Shown: positions 1 through 5,501, counted from the stretch's first letter. The stretch: 5,501 bases of DNA from Acinetobacter sp. (GCA_008017255.1 SSHD01000011.1:1-5501), one strand, 5' to 3'. Numbers and translations: made by a program. Notes: generated by a model not told the origin, from the sequence alone.

Positions 1-23
1 CCACTCTATTTGAGTGGTTTTTT
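1..23. terminator. Rho-independent terminator hairpin at the left edge
   Basis: A 6-bp stem CCACTC/GAGTGG (1-6 with 12-17) with a TATTT loop is followed by six T residues on the plus strand (18-23). Read on the plus strand it would end a gene lying left of the window. Read on the minus strand it lies 13 bases past the end of the last tRNA gene and is preceded by an A-run, so it probably also terminates the tRNA transcript. The minus-strand T-run would fall outside the window, so that use is inferred. Confidence 0.7.
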
Positions 24-30
24 AATATCT

Positions 31-106
31 TGGCTCTCCCACCTGGGCTCGAACCAGGGACCTGCGGATTAACAGTCCGTCGCTCTACCGACTGAGCTAT
101 GGGAGA
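31..106 (-). tRNA. tRNA-Asn (anticodon GTT), downstream copy
   Basis: The reverse complement folds as a complete 76-nt cloverleaf. The acceptor stem pairs TCTCCCA with TGGGAGA, followed by discriminator G and an encoded CCA end. The D-loop region reads AGCTCAGTCGGTAGAGC, the anticodon loop is CTGTTAA with anticodon GTT, and the T-arm contains GGTTCGAGCC. Anticodon GTT reads the Asn codons AAC and AAU. This is the second gene of a tandem pair, separated from the upstream copy by 8 bases, so the two are very likely cut from one precursor. It differs from the other copy at only two positions, which pair with each other in the acceptor stem (6:67 is C-G here). Confidence 0.97.
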
Positions 107-114
107 ATAGTAGA

Positions 115-190
115 TGGCTCTCCAACCTGGGCTCGAACCAGGGACCTGCGGATTAACAGTCCGTCGCTCTACCGACTGAGCTATTGGAGA
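115..190 (-). tRNA. tRNA-Asn (anticodon GTT), upstream copy
   Basis: This is a complete 76-nt minus-strand cloverleaf with encoded CCA. The acceptor stem pairs TCTCCAA with TTGGAGA, the discriminator is G, the anticodon is GTT (Asn), and the D- and T-arms are identical to those of the neighbouring copy. The 6:67 pair is A-U here and C-G in the other copy, so the stem stays fully paired in both. It is the promoter-proximal gene: a strong promoter ends 12 bases before its first nucleotide, which leaves only a very short leader for RNase P to remove. Confidence 0.97.
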
Positions 191-201
191 ATCTGATGCG
201 C

Positions 202-230
202 ATTTTAGGCATAAAAGCCTAAAGCGTCAA
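202..230 (-). promoter_or_regulatory. Sigma70-type promoter of the tRNA-Asn pair
   Basis: On the minus strand a -35 box TTGACG (225-230) and a -10 box TAAAAT (202-207) are separated by exactly 17 bases. The bases just downstream of the -10 are GCGC, a G+C-rich discriminator of the kind found in stable-RNA promoters under stringent (ppGpp/DksA) control. The start site should fall about 7 bases after the -10, near 194-197, a few bases before the first tRNA. The spacer and -10 also contain an inverted repeat (204-210 with 217-223), which is described as a finding. Confidence 0.8.
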
Positions 231-289
231 CAAGAATAGTAAAGAAAAAGAATCATTTGCTTGATTAATATGCGCAGCTATTTTCGGGC

Positions 290-317
290 AAAAAAAACTG
301 CCCAGAGCGGGCAGTTT
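290..317 (-). terminator. Rho-independent terminator of sodB
   Basis: On the minus strand a 9-bp stem AAACTGCCC/GGGCAGTTT (309-317 with 295-303) closes a 5-nt loop GCTCT. The run of T continues to position 290, giving a U-tract of about eight. It begins 19 bases past the sodB stop codon, so it separates sodB from the tRNA unit. Confidence 0.92.
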
Positions 318-336
318 CTTATTTAAGAAATAGCGA

Positions 337-963
337 TTATTTCTCTACACCAGCAGCTTGACCAGCATATTTTGCATTTGCATAGTCCCAGTTTGCTAGG
401 CTTTCTAAGAAAGTCGCGATGTATTTAGGACGTAAGTTACGGAAGTCGATGTAGTAAGCATGTTCCCAAACATCAATGGTTAATACTGCAATTTGACCGT
501 GTGCAAGTGGGGTATCTGCATTGGCAGTTTTGGTAATAGATAATTTACCGTTCACAGCATCCGCCACTAACCATGCCCAACCTGAACCGAATTGAGTGGT
601 TGCAGCAGCAGTAAATTGCTCTGCAAATTGCTCGTAGCTACCAAAGGCTTCGTCAATTTTAGCAGCAAGTGCGCCAGTCGGTTTACCACCGCCATTTGGC
701 TTCATGCTGTTCCAGTAAAAAGTATGGTTCCAAACTTGCGCAGCATTGTTGAAAATACCTGCTTTAGAAGCATCGCCAGCAGAAGCTTTGATGATTTCTT
801 CTAAAGATTTACCTTCAAGCTCAGTACCTTTGATGAGGTTGTTCAAGTTAACAACATAAGTATTGTGATGTTTATCGTGATGGTATTCTAAAGTTTCGCG
901 AGTGATGTGCGGCGCTAAATCATCATAGCCGTATGGAAGTGCAGGTAAAGTAATGGTTGTCAT
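337..963 (-). CDS. sodB: Superoxide dismutase [Fe]
   Basis: The product is a cytosolic iron superoxide dismutase of 208 residues that converts superoxide to hydrogen peroxide and oxygen. The four metal ligands expected for Fe/Mn-SODs are present: His28 (in EYHHDKHH), His80 (in AAQVWNHTFYW), and Asp164 and His168 (in DVWEHAYY). Gln76 just before the second ligand (NNAAQVWNH) is the Fe-type marker; Mn-type enzymes carry Gly there. GSGWAWLV (126-133) is the other family block. Compared with E. coli SodB from memory, it carries about five extra residues before NNAAQ (AGDASKAG, 62-69) and a longer C-terminal tail ending AAGVEK. There is no signal peptide. The ATG is preceded by AAGGA (971-975) at 7-nt spacing. 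The gene has its own terminator and lies 144 bases downstream of the Nif3-family gene on the same strand. Confidence 0.97.
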   Translation of the reverse strand: MTTITLPALPYGYDDLAPHITRETLEYHHDKHHNTYVVNLNNLIKGTELEGKSLEEIIKASAGDASKAGIFNNAAQVWNHTFYWNSMKPNGGGKPTGALAAKIDEAFGSYEQFAEQFTAAATTQFGSGWAWLVADAVNGKLSITKTANADTPLAHGQIAVLTIDVWEHAYYIDFRNLRPKYIATFLESLANWDYANAKYAGQAAGVEK

Positions 964-1006
964 GTTGTAATCCTTGCAATTGCTGGGTTCTACGTTAAGT
1001 CGCTAT

Positions 1007-1012
1007 ATTGTA
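1007..1012 (-). promoter_or_regulatory. Candidate -10 box for sodB
   Basis: TACAAT on the minus strand, a near-consensus -10, lies 43 bases upstream of the sodB ATG. No good -35 box is visible at 16-18 bases further upstream, so the assignment rests on the -10 and its position alone. The rest of the 144-bp gap (964-1107) is A/T-rich with no obvious strong terminator for the upstream gene, so read-through from that gene into sodB is possible. Confidence 0.35.
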
Positions 1013-1107
1013 AATGATTCAAACCACATTTGGGCAGACTTTTAAACAAGCCTATACAATAAATTAGTATTAAAAACGATAAATAAAATCGAATTTTTCA
1101 ATTTTAG

Positions 1108-1866
1108 TTAAATTGGATTATGCAGTTCAAAATATTCAGTTTGAATGGCAAATTGTGTGGCAATGGCTTGTGCTAAACGCTGCACGCCATAACGCTCGGT
1201 AGCATGGTGTCCGCAAGCGAAATAATGCACCCCAAGTTCTTTGGCTTCATAAAACGTCCGTTCGCTGACTTCACCTGAAATATAGGCATCACACTGTTCG
1301 AATGCCGCTTTATCTATAAAATCTTGTGCGCCACCGGTACAAAAACCGACTTTTTGAATGGTTGATTTGTCGCACGGCAAATGAATCACATCAAAATGAA
1401 AAAGTGCTTGTAGTTGGCTTTTGAATTGTTCGGGAGTCATTGCGTGGTCTAAATAGCCAATATTTCCAATCGGATATTTTTCTGCGGCGTCTAAAGCAAC
1501 TAAATTTTTTAAACCAATCAACTCAGCAATTGCTGCATTATTTCCCAAAGTGGGGTGTGCATCTAAGGGGAGGTGATAGGCAATGAGAGAAATATTATGT
1601 TGAATCAATTTTTTAATGCGATTGCCGCGCATGCCAGTAATTGGGTAGGGTTCGCCTTTCCAAAAATAGCCATGATGAACGAGCAGTGCGTCCGCATTTG
1701 CGGAAATCGCTGCATCAATCGCATCTTCAGAAGCGGTAACCGCACTGAGAATTTTATTTACCTCGGCTTTGCCTTCTATTTGTAAGCCATTTGGTGCGTA
1801 GTCTTTAAATTCATAGGCTTTTAAAGTTTGATTACACCATTGCACAAGGTCATGCACATTTGCCAT
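1108..1866 (-). CDS. ybgI: Nif3/YbgI-family dinuclear metal-centre protein
   Basis: The product is a 252-residue member of the Nif3 (DUF34) family, close in length and motifs to E. coli YbgI, which forms a hexameric ring with two metal ions per subunit. Some databases label the family GTP cyclohydrolase 1 type 2, but its physiological role is unsettled. Visible landmarks are DYAPNGLQIEG (22-32), VHHGYFWKGE (63-72), HLPLDAHPTLGNN (98-110), CTGG (176-179), SGEVSE (197-202) and GHHATERYG (219-227). Expected metal ligands are His64, His65, Asp102, His220 and Glu224, all present. I chose the ATG at 1866 because it aligns with the YbgI N-terminus and has a GAGA element 6 bases upstream. A TTG at 1905 would add 13 residues, has no ribosome-binding site and matches nothing in the family. 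The gene is divergent from the DegS/AlgW-type protease gene, a neighbourhood I also recall from Pseudomonas. Confidence 0.93.
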   Translation of the reverse strand: MANVHDLVQWCNQTLKAYEFKDYAPNGLQIEGKAEVNKILSAVTASEDAIDAAISANADALLVHHGYFWKGEPYPITGMRGNRIKKLIQHNISLIAYHLPLDAHPTLGNNAAIAELIGLKNLVALDAAEKYPIGNIGYLDHAMTPEQFKSQLQALFHFDVIHLPCDKSTIQKVGFCTGGAQDFIDKAAFEQCDAYISGEVSERTFYEAKELGVHYFACGHHATERYGVQRLAQAIATQFAIQTEYFELHNPI

Positions 1867-1965
1867 GCGATTTCTCAAGGGAGTGTTGTGGTTAGTGCCA
1901 ATCAAAACATATTTTTAAATGTAACTAAAGCTAGACAAAACTTTTTTTAACTTTTGCCATGCATG

Positions 1966-1985
1966 ATTGTAATTTACATTACAAT
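1966..1985. promoter_or_regulatory. Inverted repeat in the ybgI-protease divergent gap, possible operator
   Basis: Perfect 7-bp arms ATTGTAA (1966-1972) and TTACAAT (1979-1985) flank a 6-bp spacer TTTACA. The left arm also belongs to a second perfect palindrome, TGTAA-T-TTACA (1968-1978). The site lies 68-88 bases upstream of the protease GTG and overlaps -10-like hexamers (TACATT 1975-1980, TACAAT 1980-1985). A TTGCCA at 1954-1959 could be a -35 box, but its spacing to these hexamers is 15 or 20 bases, so no promoter is well defined. An operator role is inferred from symmetry and position only. Confidence 0.35.
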
Positions 1986-2053
1986 AGTGGAAATTTCCTG
2001 TTCTTCAATCGCTTAATAAGCAAGAACATTATTTTACCTAAAGGATAATAAAC

Positions 2054-3235
2054 GTGCGCCGTGCTTTTACATGGTTACCTTGGATATTACTCATTCTTGT
2101 TATTGTTAGCTTTTTGGCTTGGCATAAATTTCTGCAACCGAAACCCGAAGTTGCAGCGGATGGGGTCAAAATGCCAGCTGAAAAGGTAGAGCCACTGATT
2201 GATACCACACGCAGTGGTGGTGTGGTGTCTTATAGTGCGGCGGTGAAAGTGGCTGCGCCTGCGGTGGTGAATATTTTTACCACCCAAAAAATTAAGCAGA
2301 TGGATCACCCTTTATTAAATGATCCAGCATTTCGTGAGTTTTTTGGCGAGCAAATGCCGCAGCAGCCGAAAGATGAAAATAGTTTAGGCTCTGGGGTTGT
2401 GGTACGTTCAGATGGTTATATTTTAACCAACAATCACGTGATTGCGCAGGCTGAACATATAGTGGTGGCTTTGCAAGATGGTCGTCGTGCCGAAGCCAAA
2501 GTGGTGGGTACCGACCCAGATACCGATTTGGCAGTGATTAAAATTGAGTTAGATCAATTGCCAGTGTTGCCATTTAAACTCAGTGGCAATGAAGTCGGCG
2601 ATGTGGTGTTGGCCATTGGTAATCCTTTTGGGGTTGGGCAAACCGTCACGCAGGGCATTATTTCTGCAACTGAGCGTTCGGACTTGGGTATTAATACCTA
2701 TGAAGATTTTATTCAGACCGATGCCGCGATTAACCCCGGTAACTCTGGTGGTGCCTTAATTGATGTGGCGGGTAACTTGATTGGGGTCAATACGGCTATT
2801 TTCTCGCAATCGGGTGGCTCACTTGGTATTGGCTTTGCCATTCCTGCTAAAATTTGTCAGCAAGTGTTGAATTCAATTTTAAAAGATGGTCGTGTGGTGC
2901 GTGGTTGGTTGGGGATTAGCCTCATGCAAACCACAGCAGAAGAAAATGTATTGGCGGCTAAATCTGCGGGTGTGATGGTTGCCGATGTGTTACGTGATGG
3001 ACCGGCTGCTGCTGCGGGTATCAAACGTGGTGATAAAATTTTACAAGTAAACCGTGAGAAAATTACTTCGACTTCTCATTTGATTAACTATGTGGCATTG
3101 CAAGCGCCTGGTCGTTTAATTGAAGTGATTGTAGAGCGTGATGGCAAGCAGCAAAGTCTACAGGTCAAAATTGGTGAGCGTAAAACTGAGCTCAATGCGC
3201 AATCACAATATATTCCGTTGCCGAAGCAAGAGTAA
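2054..3235 (+). CDS. algW: Membrane-anchored periplasmic serine protease, DegS/AlgW type
   Basis: The product is a 393-residue HtrA-family (S1C) protease. An N-terminal RR is followed by one hydrophobic segment (about 7-23) with no clear cleavage site, predicting a signal anchor with the catalytic part in the periplasm. The trypsin-like domain spans about 55-275 with the complete triad: His128 (TNNHVI), Asp158 (DTDLAVIKI) and Ser231 (NPGNSGGAL). A single PDZ domain follows (about 285-375, starting GWLGI). One PDZ plus a membrane anchor separates DegS/AlgW from soluble two-PDZ DegP/MucD. In E. coli and Pseudomonas such proteases bind exposed C-termini of misfolded envelope proteins through the PDZ and cleave an anti-sigma factor (RseA or MucA). 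Whether this organism has such a target cannot be seen here. The start is GTG, supported by AAGGAT (2041-2046) 7 bases upstream. The gene is divergent from the Nif3-family gene and ends in a strong terminator. Confidence 0.93.
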   Translation: MRRAFTWLPWILLILVIVSFLAWHKFLQPKPEVAADGVKMPAEKVEPLIDTTRSGGVVSYSAAVKVAAPAVVNIFTTQKIKQMDHPLLNDPAFREFFGEQMPQQPKDENSLGSGVVVRSDGYILTNNHVIAQAEHIVVALQDGRRAEAKVVGTDPDTDLAVIKIELDQLPVLPFKLSGNEVGDVVLAIGNPFGVGQTVTQGIISATERSDLGINTYEDFIQTDAAINPGNSGGALIDVAGNLIGVNTAIFSQSGGSLGIGFAIPAKICQQVLNSILKDGRVVRGWLGISLMQTTAEENVLAAKSAGVMVADVLRDGPAAAAGIKRGDKILQVNREKITSTSHLINYVALQAPGRLIEVIVERDGKQQSLQVKIGERKTELNAQSQYIPLPKQE

Positions 3236-3260
3236 AATTTTAGGTAAAATGAAGGGAATC

Positions 3261-3287
3261 TGGCTGCTTTCGAGCAGCCATTTTTTT
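3261..3287 (+). terminator. Rho-independent terminator of the algW-type gene
   Basis: An 8-bp perfect stem TGGCTGCT/AGCAGCCA (3261-3268 with 3273-3280) closes a TTCG tetraloop and is followed by seven T residues (3281-3287). It begins 25 bases after the protease stop codon. Confidence 0.95.
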
Positions 3288-3296
3288 ATCGGCATT

Positions 3297-3331
3297 AAAA
3301 AAGCTTGCCGATAAACACTTATCAGCAAGCT
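3297..3331 (-). terminator. Rho-independent terminator of the porin transcription unit
   Basis: On the minus strand 12-bp arms (3319-3330 with 3303-3314) pair around a 4-nt loop GTGT and run into a T-tract of six (3297-3302). The one non-Watson-Crick position is C/A if read on the plus strand but U-G on the minus strand, which shows that the minus-strand RNA is the functional one. It lies about 100 bases after the barrel-gene stop codon. The A/T-rich stretch between (3332-3428) holds no gene or RNA I can support. Confidence 0.88.
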
Positions 3332-3428
3332 CGCTAGTTTTTATACCCTTTTTTATTTTTTATTAAATCATCCTAATTTGATTGTTTGATGACAGTTTTT
3401 TGATAATTAAATGACAATGCTTCTGAAG

Positions 3429-4643
3429 TTAGTATTTATAATCGAGTTGTAGCCACAATTTTTGTGTATCTACACCGAACTCTTCAGCTTGATAGTCTGA
3501 GAACTTGGCCAACCCAGAAAGTCCTTTTAATGGTAAGGCTTGTGAATAAGATACAGAATATTCCTGACCATAATCCATATTCTTTTCATCGCTTCTATAC
3601 TGATGTAATTCAGTGCCTAGTTTCCCTTTACCGAATACATTAAAGCTTGAAGAAACGTATAAATCGGTTAAACCATTGGCTGGCGTTGCTAGGAATAAGT
3701 CGGTCCATCCATTAAATTTATGCTTGGTCGCTAAAGGGGTTTGGAATGCAATTTTGCCATCATCACTGCCAAGCACTTCATAACCCAAGGCGATTTCACC
3801 AAGAGCTGCCTCTTTATTTTTAATGCCGTAACCTAGTTCTAAAGCATAGTAATCAGCATTATAGTCTTTCGGTTGCTCAGCATATTCACTTTGTTTTGCA
3901 TATTCTGCGGCGTATTTAAAATTATTTTTTTTACCCGTTAAGCGCAAACCATAAGTTTGATTTGACCATGCTGAAATATCTTCAAAATCCATTAAATAGC
4001 CATACACAGTTGCATTGAGTATTGGGTTGTAATTCATTTTTGCCTGAATTAAATGAATTTTACTTTCCTGTTTGCCATCTTGTGCTTGAACAAATGTAGG
4101 TTCTGGGTCTTCACTTCCGAAAATGGTATTCACTTGATCAATGTAAGCATAGTACAAACCGAATTCGTTGCATGGCTTGATGTTCAAAGCAACTGCATCA
4201 AAAGTTTGGTCGTTTTGACGCCAAGCAACGGATCCAACAAAGCGTTGGTTATCTAAATTGATGGCTTGACGACCCACAGTGGCATCAAATTTAGGACTAT
4301 ATACATATTTCAAATAAGCTTGATTGAGCTGTAGGTTTTTAGCATCAGGTACGCTGCTATAGTCGGTTTGATTATTTCGAGTGCTGTTGAACGCATCATT
4401 GATTTCGATTGTACCTTCACCTTGTACAAAAGCACTTAGGCCATGCCATGAACCTGTTTGGATTGCTGGGCGGATTCTTAATGTCCATGCATCAGCATGT
4501 TGGAGCTTATTGTCTTGTTCAACCCATTCATAGCGCACACGGCTATCCAGTGAAAGCTTAGTTTGAGAGATAAAATCGTCTGCAGCGTTCGACAGTGTTG
4601 CAAAACAAGCAAGCGTGATTAATGAATACGAAAATTTTTTCAT
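3429..4643 (-). CDS. Alginate-export-family outer-membrane beta-barrel porin
   Basis: The product is a 404-residue predicted outer-membrane channel. It begins with a signal peptide (MKK, hydrophobic 8-17, likely cleavage SNA|ADD after residue 20). It continues as alternating amphipathic strands rich in Tyr, Trp and Phe and ends in YKY, an aromatic C-terminus typical of barrels inserted by the Bam complex. The segment at 124-150, with GRQ, LDNQRFVG and WRQN followed by FDA, is the conserved block I associate with the alginate-export domain family. Members occur well outside alginate producers, so the family name does not prove the substrate. The ATG has AAAGGA (4651-4656) 7 bases upstream. It sits 75 bases downstream of a nitrate/nitrite porter gene on the same strand and shares its terminator, so co-transcription and a role in passing nitrate or nitrite across the outer membrane are plausible inferences. 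An OprD-like porin is the main alternative. Confidence 0.82.
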   Translation of the reverse strand: MKKFSYSLITLACFATLSNAADDFISQTKLSLDSRVRYEWVEQDNKLQHADAWTLRIRPAIQTGSWHGLSAFVQGEGTIEINDAFNSTRNNQTDYSSVPDAKNLQLNQAYLKYVYSPKFDATVGRQAINLDNQRFVGSVAWRQNDQTFDAVALNIKPCNEFGLYYAYIDQVNTIFGSEDPEPTFVQAQDGKQESKIHLIQAKMNYNPILNATVYGYLMDFEDISAWSNQTYGLRLTGKKNNFKYAAEYAKQSEYAEQPKDYNADYYALELGYGIKNKEAALGEIALGYEVLGSDDGKIAFQTPLATKHKFNGWTDLFLATPANGLTDLYVSSSFNVFGKGKLGTELHQYRSDEKNMDYGQEYSVSYSQALPLKGLSGLAKFSDYQAEEFGVDTQKLWLQLDYKY

Positions 4644-4675
4644 CGCAGTATCCTTTATAAATTTTTGAAATTAAG

Positions 4676-4708
4676 TTTAGAGGATGAGTGAGGTACTCAC
4701 CCTCTAAA
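4676..4708 (-). other. Intergenic RNA hairpin between transporter and porin genes
   Basis: On the minus strand 14 consecutive positions pair (4695-4708 with 4676-4689) around a 5-nt loop ACCTC. One pair is U-G on this strand but would be a C/A mismatch on the other, so minus-strand RNA is the likely functional form. It starts 10 bases after the transporter stop codon. The bases that follow (CTTAATTTC) do not form a U-tract, so it is not a standard intrinsic terminator. Possible roles are 3'-end protection of the transporter mRNA, an RNase processing site, or a partial terminator that sets the ratio of the two products. Confidence 0.6.
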
Positions 4709-4718
4709 TGAGATGGCT

Positions 4719-5501
4719 TTAAGCTGCTGTGTTACGCTCAAGTAGTGCTTGTTCAAATAGGTCTTGTTCTTTTTCTTTATGTTCTGCTGTAAAGCGAATA
4801 AGAACAACACTGAATGCTGCAATAGCGACCAAGATGCCTAAAATAGATAAGCAGGTTTGGATATCAAGTAAGCCTTTGAGTAAGAAGCCAGCCGCAACGG
4901 CACCGACATTTCCGCCTGCACCAATAATGCCAGCTACGCCACCCAATGCATTGCGATCAATAAATGGCACTAAGGCATAAGTTGCACCACATGCCATATG
5001 AGTAAATAAACCGAAGATCGTCATGGTAATAATTGCAAGTGTCACAACGTTTACTTGCGAGAATAAGAATAAGAAGATCCCTTCAAGTAAAACCAGTACG
5101 AACAAAACTTTTGTACGTCCATCTAGCCCTTTTTTAAGTGCGACTTTATCAGACAAGATACCGCCCAACGCACGAGCAAATAAAGCTAGCAGACCAAAAA
5201 TCCCTGCGGTCATACCTGCTTCTTTCAGACCCATATTGAAATGATCAACATAGTACATTGCTGCAATATTGTGAATAAAAATTTCAATACCAAAGCAAGC
5301 TGCGTAAGACACGAATAAAATCCATACGCGATAGTTGCGAGCAGCTTGTATTAAGATGGCAGTCCCGCCTTTTTTAACATTACCCACTTCAACACCTTGC
5401 TCGCGTAATTCTTTAAAATTACCTTGAGGGCAGTCTTGAGTCAGTTTCCAGTACATCACACCTACAATTAGCATCATGATACCAGGAACAAGTAGGGCAA
5501 C
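4719..5501 (-). CDS. NarK/NasA-family nitrate/nitrite MFS transporter (N-terminus outside window)
   Basis: The reading frame is open through the right edge, so only the C-terminal 260 residues are visible, roughly the last half of a 12-helix nitrate/nitrite porter in the inner membrane. Numbering within the fragment, DCPQGNF (23-29) is the cytoplasmic-loop block after helix 6 typical of this family. Helix 8 contains ARALGGILSD (109-118), whose Arg110 aligns by eye with the substrate-binding Arg305 of E. coli NarK. Helix 11 contains GIIGAGGNVGAV (191-202), the second nitrate signature. About seven hydrophobic segments are visible, and a charged tail ends NTAA. The ATG at 5477 is internal, not the true start. 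The porin gene follows directly downstream. Assimilatory (NasA) or respiratory (NarK) use cannot be decided from this fragment, so I give no symbol. Confidence 0.92.
   Translation of the reverse strand, partial: VALLVPGIMMLIVGVMYWKLTQDCPQGNFKELREQGVEVGNVKKGGTAILIQAARNYRVWILFVSYAACFGIEIFIHNIAAMYYVDHFNMGLKEAGMTAGIFGLLALFARALGGILSDKVALKKGLDGRTKVLFVLVLLEGIFLFLFSQVNVVTLAIITMTIFGLFTHMACGATYALVPFIDRNALGGVAGIIGAGGNVGAVAAGFLLKGLLDIQTCLSILGILVAIAAFSVVLIRFTAEHKEKEQDLFEQALLERNTAA

Noticed and set aside
204..223. A terminator-like hairpin between sodB and the tRNA genes
   Set aside because: It has no T-tract on either side and overlaps the tRNA promoter spacer and -10, upstream of the start site. It was treated as a possible operator instead.
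1085..1105. A terminator for the Nif3-family gene
   Set aside because: The 7-bp stem is almost entirely A-U with one wobble pair and a 7-nt loop, and no continuous U-run follows. It is too weak to call in such A/T-rich sequence.
1864..1905. A longer Nif3-family protein starting at a TTG codon at 1905
   Set aside because: The extra 13 residues have no counterpart in YbgI, there is no ribosome-binding site before the TTG, and the ATG at 1866 aligns with the family start.
3332..3428. A small RNA gene ending in the 3297-3331 terminator, driven from a TATAAA at 3340-3345
   Set aside because: No -35 box exists at a usable distance, and the terminator is fully explained as the end of the porin unit.
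4595..4615. A lipoprotein signal in the porin (Cys13)
   Set aside because: The residue at -3 is Thr rather than Leu/Val/Ile, and a normal signal-peptidase I site follows at residue 20.
4729..4980. Plus-strand open frames opposite the transporter, and similar antisense frames opposite sodB, ybgI and the porin
   Set aside because: They lie opposite clearly conserved genes, lack ribosome-binding sites, and their low-complexity translations match no family I recognise.
5475..5477. ATG at 5477 as the start of the transporter
   Set aside because: The frame stays open to the window edge with family-like residues (VALLVPGI), and half of the expected helices are still missing upstream.

Overview
The window looks like chromosomal DNA from an Acinetobacter species or a close relative in the Moraxellaceae. 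The DNA is A+T-rich. The Fe-superoxide dismutase reads like the Acinetobacter form, and the pairing of an AlgW/DegS-type protease with a Nif3/YbgI protein is familiar from Pseudomonadales. This assignment is from memory of the protein families, not from a search.

Layout, left to right. A hairpin terminator sits at the extreme left edge. Two nearly identical tRNA-Asn(GTT) genes follow, both on the minus strand (31-106 and 115-190), expressed from one strong sigma70-type promoter with a GC-rich discriminator (202-230). Next comes a minus-strand Fe-superoxide dismutase gene (337-963) with its own terminator (290-317). A minus-strand Nif3/YbgI-family gene (1108-1866) is divergent from a plus-strand, membrane-anchored, single-PDZ serine protease of the DegS/AlgW type (2054-3235). 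The 187-bp divergent gap carries an A/T-rich inverted repeat. The protease gene ends in a UUCG-loop terminator that faces the minus-strand terminator of the next unit. That unit is an alginate-export-family outer-membrane beta-barrel gene (3429-4643), lying downstream of a NarK/NasA-type nitrate/nitrite transporter gene (4719-5501) that is cut by the right edge. The 75-bp gap between those two holds a strong hairpin without a U-tract.

How the genes relate. SodB removes cytosolic superoxide. The protease probably works in periplasmic envelope-stress signalling. The Nif3 protein is a conserved dinuclear-metal protein of unsettled function. The transporter and barrel probably form one transcription unit, which suggests an inner-membrane nitrate/nitrite porter paired with its own outer-membrane channel. 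That is the most testable functional idea here.

I see no phage, insertion sequence, CRISPR array, toxin-antitoxin pair or defence locus. Nothing in the window is convincing evidence of an undescribed system. Most of it is ordinary core-genome content.
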